From NCBI RefSeq assembly GCF_024600715.1, contig NZ_CP102332.1:6510001-6574000 (forward strand): a stretch of DNA of 64,000 nucleotides, in the 5' to 3' direction. Below the pieces are notes generated by a model, which was given only the letters and a program-made list of their open reading frames with translations, was not told the origin of the DNA and did not search any database. The translations under genes and the position numbers were made by a program. The stretch is from Streptomyces changanensis (lineage in GTDB: Bacteria > Actinomycetota > Actinomycetes > Streptomycetales > Streptomycetaceae). This document shows, one piece after another, positions 32,885 through 42,058 of the stretch. Position 1 is the first letter of the stretch. The number at the start of each line of letters is the position of its first letter.

Positions 32885-33187
32885 TCACGCCCCGCCGCCC
32901 CGCCGCACCACGTGGCAGAGCACCATGAACCCGTGGACGTCCTCGGGCCGGTGCGATCCGCCTTCCTTCCCGCACCCGATGACCCGGCTGCTGCTGACGG
33001 GCCCACGGTGGACTAGGTCCGGGAACGCCTCGTCCGGGACGAGCGGGCGGCCGGCCTCGGCCTCCGGGAGGAACTCGGCGGCGGCGACCCGTCCCGCCCG
33101 CCGTCCGGCAGTCCCCGTCCGCCGCCGGGTCGATGCGGCTGGAGCGGAATGGCGTGGTGCTCCCGGTGGTGGTACGAGGCCAGACAC
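32885..33187 (-). CDS. possible hypothetical gene or remnant
   Basis: 100 codons. The last 70 have near-complete G/C at third positions and read as protein ([40 protein letters not shown]). The first 30 residues are low-complexity and may not be translated. No domain recognised; there is no ribosome binding site to fix the start. It could be the 3' piece of a lost gene. Confidence 0.35.
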   Translation of the reverse strand: MSGLVPPPGAPRHSAPAASTRRRTGTAGRRAGRVAAAEFLPEAEAGRPLVPDEAFPDLVHRGPVSSSRVIGCGKEGGSHRPEDVHGFMVLCHVVRRGGGA

Positions 33188-33313
33188 GGTGCCATCCGGC
33201 CTACCTTACGCTCCGGCCGGCGAGGGCCGGCGTCGGGCCCCCCTGCCAGGCTCCGGTGCTCTGCGGCCGATGCGGGGCATCGGCCACCGACTCCCGGCGG
33301 CGGGCCGGGCGTG

Positions 33314-33502
33314 GACATCGCCGGTCTCCGGGTGGGTCACGCGCCGTTCCTCGCCCCCGGCGGACGCGGCACCGTACGGCTCACCCGGCTCGGCCCCGCG
33401 CGGTGGTGGCACGTGCGGCCCGGCCGGCTCGTCACCCCGTACCAGGGCCGGTCGGCGGCCGGGACGGCGGTCATCCCGGAAGTGCACTCCCAGCACGGCT
33501 GA
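33314..33502 (+). CDS. possible small hypothetical gene
   Basis: 62 codons from GTG 33314 ([20 protein letters not shown], then a [14 protein letters not shown] stretch). Third positions are almost all G/C, which supports translation of this frame or of a former larger gene. No ribosome binding site and no domain. Confidence 0.35.
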   Translation, partial: DIAGLRVGHAPFLAPGGRGTVRLTRLGPARWWHVRPGRLVTPYQGRSAAGTAVIPEVHSQHG

Positions 33503-33764
33503 TTTACCGCTCCGGCCCCATCCGCCGCACGCGGACCAGGGCTCCGCCGTCGGCCTCCCGCGGTGGTGGAGGCGGTGGGAACGGGCGCCGTCCGAGGCGC
33601 CGCGGGGCGTCGACACCGGACCGGCGGGAGGCATTGTCCCATGTCCGGACGGTCGTGTAAGCGAGGGTCAACAACCTGTGATCGGCGTCCTATGCTCGGA
33701 GGAACGGGGTCACGAACGCCGGGCGACCGCGCCCGGAGTCGTGCACGCGCCGGCAGGCCGCACG

Positions 33765-34550
33765 GTGCTCCACTGCGTACGGAAGGGGGCGGCCCTGAAG
33801 TCGGCGAACGAACTCGACGTCGCGTTGGACCGCGACGTGTTCATGCGTGGCCTCATCCGGGAACTGGCCAGTTCCCTGGAGTCCGTGGTCGGGCTCGAGG
33901 AGGCGTCGGGCTACATCAGCCTGGTCGGCCAGTCGGTCGGTTCGCAGATCAACGAGGCGTACACCAGGGCCCTGGAGGCGCCGCGGCTCACCCGTGAGCA
34001 GGTGGCCGACGTGCTGGTCGACCTCAAACTGCGCATCAAGGGGGACTTCTTCGTCATCTCCCAGGACGACGAGAGGATCGTCCTCGGCAGCCGCAGCTGC
34101 CCCTTCGCGGAGAAGGTGCTCGGTCGCGAGTCCATGTGCATGATGACGTCCAACGTCTTCGGCACCATCGCCGCGCAGAACCTCGGTTACGCGCGGGTCG
34201 AGCTGGAGGAGACCATCGCCCGCGGCAGCTCCGGCTGCCGCGTGGTCGTGCACCTGCGTCCCGACCTCGACGTGCTGGACGAGCCCGGCCGCGAGTACTT
34301 CGGCGACGCGCGGACGCCCACGGCGGACGGCGACGCCGGGATGGCCGGGGTGCCTGGGGCGGCCGGGGTGGCCGGGACGTCCGAAACCACTGGGACCACC
34401 GGGACGCCTGGGGCGGCTGGGACGGCCGGTGGGCCCGGGGCGTCCAGTGCGGCGGCACACGCGACCGGTGACCCGGGAGCGACGAGTGAGCCCGGTGCAC
34501 CGGGAACGACCGGCACCGGCGGGGCCGCCCCCACGACGACGGGCGGATGA
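33765..34550 (+). CDS. methanogen output domain (MOD1)-type sensor protein
   Basis: The core is [20 protein letters not shown] through [20 protein letters not shown], about 170 residues, matching the MOD1 group often placed beside SpoIIE phosphatases in Streptomyces. Cysteine motifs [19 protein letters not shown] and GSSGCRV suggest a metal or redox-sensing pocket. The last ~75 residues are Gly/Ala/Thr/Pro repeats of collagen-like character. The start is unclear. GTG 33765 has a poor ribosome site, while homologues as I recall them begin at the KSANEL level, where CTG 33795 follows GGAAGGGGG. The stop lies one base before the ATG of the phosphatase gene, so the two are coupled. Confidence 0.72.
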   Translation: MLHCVRKGAALKSANELDVALDRDVFMRGLIRELASSLESVVGLEEASGYISLVGQSVGSQINEAYTRALEAPRLTREQVADVLVDLKLRIKGDFFVISQDDERIVLGSRSCPFAEKVLGRESMCMMTSNVFGTIAAQNLGYARVELEETIARGSSGCRVVVHLRPDLDVLDEPGREYFGDARTPTADGDAGMAGVPGAAGVAGTSETTGTTGTPGAAGTAGGPGASSAAAHATGDPGATSEPGAPGTTGTGGAAPTTTGG

Positions 34551-34551
34551 G

Positions 34552-36168
34552 ATGGACCTGTCGGTCTTCCACGCCGTCGCCCGGCCCCTGCCCCACGCCG
34601 TCATGGTGTGCACCGCCTCGGGACGGATCCTCGCCGCCAACGCCGCGACCCACCGCACGGTCGACGGCATGCGCCCCGGAGCACAGCTGCTGGAGCTGGT
34701 GACCGACGCCGACGAGGTGGCCGGGCGGCTCCGGCAGTGGCTGCGCAGCGGCTCCCCGCTGCCCGGTGTCATGACGGTGCGCGACGGCAAGGGCCCGCCC
34801 GTGCGCCTGCGGTGCCACGGCGCCCGCGCCGCCTGGTGGCGCGGCGAGGAACCAGCGGTCCAGATCCACCTGGTGCGCCTCGACGTCAGCGACCGGTTCG
34901 TGGCCCTCAGCCAACGGGTCAGCCTCATGGACCGGCAACTGGCCTACCGGCACGCGATCGCCGAGGAGCGGGACCGGCTGCTGCGCACCGAGACCGCGGC
35001 GCGCGCCCGCATGCAGCGCCTGTACCGGCTCACCGCCGCACTCGCGGCCAGCGGGAACCTCACCGACGTCTGCGACGCGGTCCACCGGTGCGCACCGGCC
35101 GCGCTCGACGCGGTGGAGGTGACCCTGGAGCTCCACGTGCGGCGTGTCGTGCCGTCCCTGGGGCCCACCGATACCCTCCCGAACCCGGCGACGCCCTGGA
35201 TCGACCTCGACGAGCGGTCCGGCGCTTCGCCGCGCGCACCGTTGCCCGCGACGGCACGGCGCGTCCCCCTGGAGACGGAGGGCATCCACCTGGGGAGCCT
35301 CGCCGTCCACTACGCGCCCGACGCCGAACCCGACGTCGAGCACAGCGTCGCGATCGCCCAGCAGGTCGCCCAGGCCGTCCGCCGCGCGGGCCTCTTCGAG
35401 CACGAGCACCGCCTCGCCGAGCGGCTCCAGCGCAGCCTCCTGCCCCGCCTGCCGCACGTTCCCGACCTCGATATCGCCAGCGGCTACGCCCCCGGCACGC
35501 ACATGGTCGACGTCGGCGGGGACTGGTACGACGTCCACCTCCTCGACGACGACACCGTCGGCTTCACCATCGGCGACGTCGCCGGCCACGGCATCGCCGA
35601 AGCCACCGCGATGGCGCAGATCAACACCGTGCTGCGCAGCATCGCCCGCCGCCACGGCGAACACCCGCCGACGATCATGGCGGAGCTCAACGACTTCCTC
35701 GGCACCTACCACGAGGGCCGCATGGCGACCGCCTGCTACGCCGCCTACCACCGTCCCACCCGTACCCTGCGCTACACCAAGGCGGGCCATCCGCCGCCCC
35801 TGCTGATCGGCGCGGACGGCACCACGCGGTACCTGGAGGGGGCGCTGGCCCCGCCGCTCGGCCCCGTGCCGTACACGGAGTACCCGCAGGCCGAGATCAC
35901 CATTCCGGCCGACGCCACGCTGCTCTTCTATACCGACGGCCTCATCGAACGGCGCGGCGAGAGCCTCGACGTGGGGCTCGAACGCCTCGCCCGGGCCGCC
36001 CGCACGACCGCCGGTCTCGACGCCCGGGGCACCTGCGACCTCCTCCTCCACCAGCAGCACGACTCGGACATGCCCGACGACCGGGCGCTGCTGACCGTCC
36101 GCTTCCCGTCCGGCATCCCCGTCCCGCCCGGCATCCCCGTCCCGCCCGGTCCGCCCGGTCCGGCGTGA
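34552..36168 (+). CDS. SpoIIE-type PP2C phosphatase with PAS-like sensor
   Basis: 538 residues from ATG 34552. A PAS-like domain comes first (VFHAVARPLPHAVMVCTASG, RILAANAATHRTVDG), then a coiled region (LAYRHAIAEERDRLLRTETA), a GAF-like domain of about 150 residues, and the SpoIIE phosphatase domain from about residue 300: LQRSLLPRLPHVPDLDIASG, DVGGDWYDVHLLDDDTVGFT, IGDVAGHGIAEATAM, LRYTKAGHPPPLLIG, LLFYTDGLIERRGESLD and PDDRALLTVRF. All the metal-binding aspartates are in place. It would dephosphorylate a STAS anti-sigma antagonist. Translational coupling to the MOD1 protein suggests that protein tunes its activity. Confidence 0.9.
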   Translation: MDLSVFHAVARPLPHAVMVCTASGRILAANAATHRTVDGMRPGAQLLELVTDADEVAGRLRQWLRSGSPLPGVMTVRDGKGPPVRLRCHGARAAWWRGEEPAVQIHLVRLDVSDRFVALSQRVSLMDRQLAYRHAIAEERDRLLRTETAARARMQRLYRLTAALAASGNLTDVCDAVHRCAPAALDAVEVTLELHVRRVVPSLGPTDTLPNPATPWIDLDERSGASPRAPLPATARRVPLETEGIHLGSLAVHYAPDAEPDVEHSVAIAQQVAQAVRRAGLFEHEHRLAERLQRSLLPRLPHVPDLDIASGYAPGTHMVDVGGDWYDVHLLDDDTVGFTIGDVAGHGIAEATAMAQINTVLRSIARRHGEHPPTIMAELNDFLGTYHEGRMATACYAAYHRPTRTLRYTKAGHPPPLLIGADGTTRYLEGALAPPLGPVPYTEYPQAEITIPADATLLFYTDGLIERRGESLDVGLERLARAARTTAGLDARGTCDLLLHQQHDSDMPDDRALLTVRFPSGIPVPPGIPVPPGPPGPA

Positions 36169-36190
36169 GGCGGGGGCCGGGAGGGCCACC

Positions 36191-36216
36191 GCGGGGCCGC
36201 GCGGACGCGGCCCCGC
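36191..36216. terminator. 11-bp hairpin between convergent genes
   Basis: GCGGGGCCGCG / CGCGGCCCCGC with loop CGGA, between the SpoIIE gene and the converging beta-propeller gene. Confidence 0.7.
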
Positions 36217-36225
36217 ACCGCACGC

Positions 36226-38208
36226 TCAGGAGGTGAGCAGGGGCGGCGCGCACGCCGGGTCGAGGCGAAGGCGCGCGAGCTGGCGGCCGACGAGCGTCCA
36301 GGCGTGCCAGCCGGCCGGTTCGAAGGCCAGCTGCGGGTCGGTGTGCCACTCGTCGCCGAGCCCCGTCGCGAGCTTCCGGGGCTCCGCGAGGCCGGGGCCC
36401 AGCAGGAAGACGTTCCCGCCGCCGAAGTACGTCGAGGCGACCACCTGGCCCTGGTGGACCTCGATCTCGCCGTAGCCGGACAGCGTGCCGTGGCGCAGCA
36501 CCTGACGAGTCCTCAGATCCAGGACGAACCAGCCGGCGTTGCGCTTGAGGACCCCGTACAGCAGGCCGTCGTGGACCTTGACGTCCTGCAGCGTCCGGTT
36601 GTCCGGCAGCGGCTCGGTCTCCCAGAGCACCTTCTCGGTGGCCAGGTCGAAGGCGGCGACGGCGGCCGTGCTCCGGGTGGAGACGGCCGTACCGCCGCCG
36701 AGGACGTCACCGCCGACGTACACGACGCCGTTCGGGCCCGCGCTCAGCGTGGTCAGCCCCTGGTCGCGGATGACGTCGACGAACACCTTCATCGTGCGCG
36801 CCACGGGGTCGATGACGGTCAGCGCGCCCTTCAGGTTCGGGCCGGGCGGCACGGACGCGACCAGCAGCTTGCCGGTGGTGGGGTCGTACTCCATGTCCCA
36901 GGGGCGCTGCTGCCCGTGTCCCAGTGCGCCGAGGGACCGCACCCGGTCGCCGTCGCGCGGGTCGATCTCCAGGATCTCGCCGCTGGGGTACAGGGCCGCG
37001 TAGACCCGGTCGCCGACGCGGGCCATGGCCTTCGGCTCGCCCGGCACCCAGATGCCGCGCGACGTGCGGGCGGCCGGGTCGTGGACGGTGATCCCGAAGT
37101 GGCCGCCCACCCACACGGTGCCGTCGGTGTGGAGCAGGATGGAGTGGGGGCGCTCGGCGCCCACGGCGAGGCCGGCCGCGACCAGGTCGGTGTGCGCCGA
37201 CCTGCCGGTCGTCAGGTCCATCGTCCACACCCCGCCGCTGCCGGCGAAGCCGGTGAGGGTGGTGCCGTCGACGGCGAGGTGCCGGGTCTCGTCCTGCGGC
37301 TTGCCGGTGCCCACGAGCGTCGGCGCCGCGTCCCCGGTGCGGTAGGAGAAGACGTGACCGGCGGGACGGGTGGAGATGTACGCGGTGTAGTCCGGCGCCA
37401 CCCCGATCGAGTCCGCGGAGTTGCTGCCGAGCGACACTTTGCGCACGTCGCTGCCGTCGGTCTTCATGTCGTACAGGGTGGAGCCGCTGCCGGCGCGCAG
37501 CCGGGTACGACCGACGGAGACCGTGGAGAACCCGGTGTCGCCCTGTGCCAGCACGCGCACCGCGCCGGTGGACCGGTTGACGGCGAGCAGCTGCTTCGTG
37601 TCGAGGAGCCCGGCGTAGACGTTGGTCGCGTCGGCGGCCACGGCGCGCACGTGGTGCTCGCCGGTCGCGAGCGACCAGCTCTTGGCAGCCCCGTCGGCGG
37701 GGTCGTACTCCCACACCCGTCCGTCGGGGTTGGTGCCGGCGTAGATCGTTCCGTCCGGTGCCGCGGCGAGGCTCCAGATGGTGCCCCTCGCCCCACCGAG
37801 CGTCTTCAGGTACTGCGCCTTGCCCGTCGCCGGGTCGAAGCGGTAGAGGAGCGGCGCCGGGTAGGTGCCGATGTAGATCTTGCCGCCGGAGACGACGGTG
37901 GCCCACGCGCCCTCGGGGGCGACGGTGCCCGGCCAGTCGGTGAGGGGCACCTGGCGCACGACCTTCTTCGTCGCGAGGTCGTACTCGGCCAGAATGGGCG
38001 GGGTCTGACCGCGCGTCACCACGTAGCCGCGCCCCTCGTGCACGACGGCGCCGACTATCGCCCCGGAGACCGAGGCCGCGCCGAAGCGTTCCACCCCCGT
38101 TCCGGCGCAGTCGGCGGCGGCTGCCGCGTGCGCGGGCGCCATCGGCGACACGACCGCGAGCAGTGCCGCGAGGAACGGCACGAGCCAGCGGAGTTTCCGA
38201 GGTTTCAC
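36226..38208 (-). CDS. secreted beta-propeller protein (PQQ-like repeats)
   Basis: 660 residues from GTG 38208, GGAGG spaced by 4-5. The signal peptide is RWLVPFLAALLAVVSPMAPA, with AHA cleavage. The mature protein consists of repeating ~45-residue blades: AEYDLATKKVVRQVPL, LYRFDPATGKAQYLKT, VWEYDPADGAAKSWSL, LLAVNRSTGAVRVLA, and AFDLATEKVLWETE with VLDLRTRQVLRHGTLS. These alternate with interior-facing glycines and VYxG motifs. The pattern fits an 8- or more-bladed propeller of the quinoprotein-like class, without residues that would show cofactor binding. It probably acts as an extracellular scaffold, lyase or lactonase; I cannot say which. It converges with the phosphatase gene. Confidence 0.82.
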   Translation of the reverse strand: MKPRKLRWLVPFLAALLAVVSPMAPAHAAAAADCAGTGVERFGAASVSGAIVGAVVHEGRGYVVTRGQTPPILAEYDLATKKVVRQVPLTDWPGTVAPEGAWATVVSGGKIYIGTYPAPLLYRFDPATGKAQYLKTLGGARGTIWSLAAAPDGTIYAGTNPDGRVWEYDPADGAAKSWSLATGEHHVRAVAADATNVYAGLLDTKQLLAVNRSTGAVRVLAQGDTGFSTVSVGRTRLRAGSGSTLYDMKTDGSDVRKVSLGSNSADSIGVAPDYTAYISTRPAGHVFSYRTGDAAPTLVGTGKPQDETRHLAVDGTTLTGFAGSGGVWTMDLTTGRSAHTDLVAAGLAVGAERPHSILLHTDGTVWVGGHFGITVHDPAARTSRGIWVPGEPKAMARVGDRVYAALYPSGEILEIDPRDGDRVRSLGALGHGQQRPWDMEYDPTTGKLLVASVPPGPNLKGALTVIDPVARTMKVFVDVIRDQGLTTLSAGPNGVVYVGGDVLGGGTAVSTRSTAAVAAFDLATEKVLWETEPLPDNRTLQDVKVHDGLLYGVLKRNAGWFVLDLRTRQVLRHGTLSGYGEIEVHQGQVVASTYFGGGNVFLLGPGLAEPRKLATGLGDEWHTDPQLAFEPAGWHAWTLVGRQLARLRLDPACAPPLLTS

Positions 38209-38435
38209 AGGTCCTCCAGGAGAAGTCGTCAGGGAGGGGCGCCGGCGCCGGGGGCGGACGTACGGCCGCGGACCCGGGGCCGGTGGCGCTGCCACACCGT
38301 CACCCCCACCCCATTGTGGCGATCATGCTGGGGACCAGCCCCCGTCGCCCCGTCGCCCCCCCCGTACGCCGACGCGGGGAACGGGCGGGCTGCGACGGGC
38401 CGTTCGGGGTCTCGGACACGGTGGTACGGGGCGGC

Positions 38436-38452
38436 TATAGAGTCGACCCATG
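38436..38452 (+). promoter_or_regulatory. -10 box and leaderless start of the monooxygenase-like gene
   Basis: TATAGA at 38436-38441 ends 8 bases before ATG 38450, with no Shine-Dalgarno sequence between them, so transcription would start at or next to the ATG. Confidence 0.6.
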
Positions 38453-38845
38453 GCCTTAGACAACCCGTCGGTGACCGCGCCGGGAACTTCCGTCACGTTC
38501 ATCAACGTCTTCGAGATAACAGCCGAGCACCTCGATGCCTTCGTCGCCCGCTGGGAGGAACGGGCGGCGCTCATGAGTGCCAAGCCAGGGTTCCTCGACT
38601 CCCGCCTCCACCGGGCGCGTTCGTCGGAGAACCGCTTCCAACTGGTCAACGTGGCGCACTGGGAGAGTCAGGAGGCGTGGGAGGCGGCCACCGCCGACAC
38701 GCTCTTCAGGGAGCGCACCGAAGCCGCGCGTGACGACGCGACGACCCCCATCACGTCGAGCGCGGGCCTGTACGACGTCGCCGTCGAGTTCCGCGCCGTC
38801 ACGTCACCACCGGACGACCGGACCGATACGACGGGTACGGCCTGA
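38450..38845 (+). CDS. antibiotic biosynthesis monooxygenase (ABM)-fold protein
   Basis: 131 residues from ATG 38450. The dimeric alpha/beta barrel pattern is clear: VTFINVFEITAEHLDAFVAR, WEERAALMSAKPGFLDSRLH, NRFQLVNVAHWESQEAWEAA, with a tail ending AVEFRAVT. ABM proteins include quinone-forming monooxygenases, heme-degrading IsdG types and many of unknown role. No biosynthetic genes surround it and the Asn/Trp/His set of IsdG is not evident, so a general quinone or stress role is more likely. It is preceded by a leaderless-type promoter. Confidence 0.8.
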   Translation: MALDNPSVTAPGTSVTFINVFEITAEHLDAFVARWEERAALMSAKPGFLDSRLHRARSSENRFQLVNVAHWESQEAWEAATADTLFRERTEAARDDATTPITSSAGLYDVAVEFRAVTSPPDDRTDTTGTA

Positions 38846-39233
38846 CCGACCCCTGACCGACAGGGTCCGATCCGGCCGGCGCGACCCGATCGTCGCTCCG
38901 CGCGGACGGGGGCGCCGCCGTGGGGGAGTGGTGGCGTCGCGGCGGGGCGACGGTCGGGCGGTGACAGGACCGGGGCGCGGCCCGTCACCACCCGGCCGTC
39001 GACCGTCGACCGCCGGCTGGGCGCTGGGGCGGGGCCACGGGTGGGCGACGCTACGCAGAGCCCGTGCGATGAGCGTATTGTCCTGGTATGGGTGACGGGT
39101 GCGCCGCCCGGTCCGGGAACGTCCCCGCCGGGTTCGGCACGGGTCGCCGGGATGCCACTGCGCCCCGGCCGGCCGCGAGGCCCGCCGGGCGCCACCACGT
39201 GCCGGCCCCCCGCCCGAGCCGCAGGGGGCCGTG
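38846..39233 (+). other. gap between ABM protein and second phosphatase
   Basis: 388 bp without coherent gene. GTATTG/GGTATGGG at about 39077-39093 could be promoter elements for the phosphatase gene, but no clear pair can be assigned. Confidence 0.4.
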
Positions 39234-41465
39234 GTGACCCCGCGCGGTGAGGAGTCCGTCGGCACCGGCCGGCTCGACACGGCGCTCGCCGACACCGTAC
39301 GGCGCACCGGCGCCTCCGCCGGGGGCGTCTATCTCCTCGACGAGCCGGCCCAGGCGCTGCACCTGGCGGTGATGTGCGGCGTACCCGCGGAGGTGGCGCT
39401 GCCGTGGAGCCGGATGGCCGTAGCCGCCCCGTTCCCCGTCACCGACGCCGTTCGGGAGGACCGCCTGGTCTGGGTGGCCTCCCAGGACGACATGGCCCGC
39501 GCCTACCCCCGCGCTGCCGCGGGCCTGCCGTACCGGTTCGCGCTGGCGGCGGCCCCGCTGCCCGGCCGGGCCCGCTGCTGGGGCGCCCTGCTCCTGCTGT
39601 GGCCGGCGAGCCACCCGGAGGCCGCCACGCGCCGCGAGCAGGGGCACATCACCGCCGCCGCCCGGCGCATCGCCCACACCCTCGACCAGGCACCCGTCCC
39701 GGCCGCCGCGCCCACCCGCCCCCGCCTCATCCCGGTCACCGCCGACCGCGCGGCCGACCCGTCGCACCACGCCGCCGCCGACTACGTCGAACGCCTACCG
39801 GAAGGGGCCGTGGCGCTCGACCTGGAGGGGAGGATCACCTTCCTCGACTCGACCGCCGCGGCGCTCCTCGGCCGCGAGGCCGACCGCCTGCGGGGCACCC
39901 GCCCCTGGCAGTCGCTGCCCTGGCTCGACGCCCCCCTCGCCGAGGACCACTACCGCACCGCCGTGATCAGCCGCGACCCCGTGGCCTTCACCACCCTGCG
40001 CCCTCCGGACACGTACCTGCGCTTCGAGCTCCACCCGGACGCGAGCGGCATCAGCGTCCGCATCACCCGCGCCACCCCGCCCGACGGCCCCGGGCCCGCG
40101 CCCCCTGGCCCGGCCCCCGCCGGCGGTTACGCGCCGGCGCCGACCGCGCCCGGGACGACTCCGCCCGCACCGTCCACTCCCGCGCCCGCCGGCACCGCCA
40201 CCCCCGCGCCCCCCGGCGCCGTCCCCGCCGGTGCCGGGGCGCCGGGCGCCGCCCAGGTCGGGCGGCTGTACCAGCTGCTGCACCTGGCGGCCGCCCTGAC
40301 CGAGACCGTCGCCGTCCGCGACGTCGTCGACCTCGTCGCCCAGCAGATCCTGCCCGCCTTCGACGCCGACGGTCTGGTGCTGTCCGCCGCCGACGCCGGC
40401 CGGCTGCGGATCACCGGCCACCACGGCTACGACCCCCAGGTGATCGACCGCCTCGACGGGCTGCCGCTCGACACCGACCTCACCCCGGCCGGGGACGTCC
40501 TCGCCACCGGCGTCCCCTCCTTCTTCGCCGACCCCGCGGAGATGGCGCGCGGCTACCCGAGGGCCCCGAAGATCAGCGGCAAGCAGGCGTGGGCCTTCCT
40601 CCCGCTCGTCATCTCGGGTCGCCCCGTGGGCTGCTGCATCCTCTCCTACGACCACCCGCGCCCCTTCACCGCCGACGAGCGGGCGGTGCTCACCTCGCTG
40701 GCCGGCCTGATCGCCCAAGCCCTGGACCGCGCCCGCCTGTACGACGCCGTGCACGACCTCGCGCACGGCCTCCAGCAGGCGCTGCTCCCGCGGAGCCTGC
40801 CCACGGTGGCGGGCCTGCGGATCGCCGCCCGCTACCTCCCGGCGAGCCACGGCATGAACGTCGGCGGCGACTTCTACGACGTCATCCGCATCGACCCCAC
40901 CACGGTCGCGGCCGTCATCGGCGACGTCCAGGGCCACAACGTCGCCGCGGCGGCGCTCATGGGGCAGGTACGCACGGCCATCCACGCCACCGCCGGCGCC
41001 GCGCCTGACCAGGTCCTCGCGCGTACGAACCGCGTCCTCGCCGACCTGGAGACCGACCTGCTGGTGTCCTGCCTCTACATGCACATCGACCTCGCCCGGG
41101 GACGGGCCGTCCTGGCGGGCGCGGGCCATCCACCGCCGCTGCTGCACCAGCCGGGCCGGCCGCCGGGACCGCTGCCCCTCGACCCGGCCCCGCTGCTCGG
41201 CGTCGACGTCGACCTCTCCTTCGCCGTCACCGACCTGCTGCTCACGCCCGGCACGACGCTCGCCCTCTACACCGACGGGCTGATCGAGGTCCCCGGCGCC
41301 GATCCCGACCGCATCACCGCCGACCTCGCCCGGTACCTGGCCGCGCACGCCTCCCAGGACCCCGGCCTCGTCGTGGACGGCCTGATCCGCCACGCCTGGA
41401 GGTCGGGCCGGTACACCGACGACATCGCCATGCTCCTGCTCCGGGCGGAACCGCAGACGTCCTGA
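39234..41465 (+). CDS. multidomain SpoIIE-type phosphatase (GAF-PAS-GAF-PP2C)
   Basis: 743 residues from GTG 39234 (GGGGG 5 bases upstream; GTG 39231 adjoins it). Order: GAF-like (about 5-150; TALADTVRRTGASAGGVYLL), PAS (about 180-275; LPEGAVALDLEGRITFLDST), a Pro/Ala linker (about 285-335), a second GAF (about 340-500; LVAQQILPAFDADGLVLSAA, AFLPLVISGRPVGCCILSYD), and SpoIIE from about 515: LQQALLPRSLPTVAGLRIAA, NVGGDFYDVIRIDPTTVAAV, IGDVQGHNVAAAALMGQV, AGHPPPLLHQPG, LALYTDGLIEVPG and YTDDIAMLLLRA. Metal ligands are intact. It probably acts on a STAS-type antagonist in response to a ligand bound by the GAF/PAS parts. There is no HATPase domain in the chain. Confidence 0.92.
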   Translation: MTPRGEESVGTGRLDTALADTVRRTGASAGGVYLLDEPAQALHLAVMCGVPAEVALPWSRMAVAAPFPVTDAVREDRLVWVASQDDMARAYPRAAAGLPYRFALAAAPLPGRARCWGALLLLWPASHPEAATRREQGHITAAARRIAHTLDQAPVPAAAPTRPRLIPVTADRAADPSHHAAADYVERLPEGAVALDLEGRITFLDSTAAALLGREADRLRGTRPWQSLPWLDAPLAEDHYRTAVISRDPVAFTTLRPPDTYLRFELHPDASGISVRITRATPPDGPGPAPPGPAPAGGYAPAPTAPGTTPPAPSTPAPAGTATPAPPGAVPAGAGAPGAAQVGRLYQLLHLAAALTETVAVRDVVDLVAQQILPAFDADGLVLSAADAGRLRITGHHGYDPQVIDRLDGLPLDTDLTPAGDVLATGVPSFFADPAEMARGYPRAPKISGKQAWAFLPLVISGRPVGCCILSYDHPRPFTADERAVLTSLAGLIAQALDRARLYDAVHDLAHGLQQALLPRSLPTVAGLRIAARYLPASHGMNVGGDFYDVIRIDPTTVAAVIGDVQGHNVAAAALMGQVRTAIHATAGAAPDQVLARTNRVLADLETDLLVSCLYMHIDLARGRAVLAGAGHPPPLLHQPGRPPGPLPLDPAPLLGVDVDLSFAVTDLLLTPGTTLALYTDGLIEVPGADPDRITADLARYLAAHASQDPGLVVDGLIRHAWRSGRYTDDIAMLLLRAEPQTS

Positions 41466-41550
41466 CCGCTCCCGGGGAAAGCGGCGAGCCCCGGCGGACC
41501 GGGCGGACCGTGCCCGGCGGGAAGCCGGCGGCGGGCACGGGACGGAAGGT

Positions 41551-41586
41551 GGCCCCGCCACCGGGACAGGAAGGGGTGGCGGGGCC
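41551..41586 (+). terminator. 12-bp hairpin after the second phosphatase
   Basis: GGCCCCGCCACC at 41551-41562 pairs exactly with 41575-41586, loop of 12 bases, 86 bp past the phosphatase stop. Confidence 0.65.
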
Positions 41587-41834
41587 AGGTGCCCGGAACG
41601 GCCGGGGGGGGCCGCGCCGGCTCGGGTCCCCGACCGGATACCCCACCCCTCCTGGGCCATGCCGGGCCGTTCCGGTGCGTTCGAGACGCGTCGCGAACGC
41701 ACGGGCAGAGACGTCCCGGCCCTGCGGAACGGTGCGTCCGGGGCCGGCGCCCGGCCCGACCCCGGCCCCCGGACGCACGCGGCCCGGTCACCCGGCGCGG
41801 CACTCGAGCGGCCCCGGCCCCGCAGCGCCGCCCG

Positions 41835-41960
41835 GCCCGGCCCGGCACCCGGCACCCGGGACCCGGCGCTCGGCACCCGGCACCCGGGACCCGGCGCTCG
41901 GGACCCGGCACCCGGCACCCGGCACCCGGCACCCGAGCGGCACCCGGACGGCATCAGGCC
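41835..41960. repeat. GGCACCCGG low-complexity repeat array
   Basis: About 125 bp built from 9-bp units GGCACCCGG, alternating with GGACCCGGC and GCTCGG variants. A longer 34-35-bp unit (ACCCGGCGCTCGG core) also recurs. Noncoding, between the phosphatase and the fusion gene. Confidence 0.85.
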
Positions 41961-42058
41961 CGGCACCCGGGAACCCCGCGCCCGTACGGCACGCGTCCCG
42001 GGCCGGGGCGGCCGGTGCCGGGGCGGGCCCCGGCCGCCCCGCCGCCCCGGTGCCCTGG

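Larger units (their letters stand above)
41466..42058. other. 593-bp gap with hairpin and low-complexity repeats
   Basis: No gene is supported. It contains the terminator at 41551 and the GGCACCCGG-type repeat array described separately. Opposite-strand frames are open throughout only because of extreme GC content. Confidence 0.6.

Noticed and set aside
34054..36189. 711-codon minus-strand frame over the SpoIIE gene
   Set aside because: Complement of a phosphatase gene with all motifs; no domain on this strand.
38450..38845. Part of a secondary-metabolite cluster, because of the ABM-fold protein
   Set aside because: No synthase, carrier protein or other biosynthetic genes nearby; ABM proteins are widespread outside clusters.
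41835..41960. CRISPR array or minisatellite-coded protein
   Set aside because: No unique spacers of constant size, no cas genes and no coherent reading frame.
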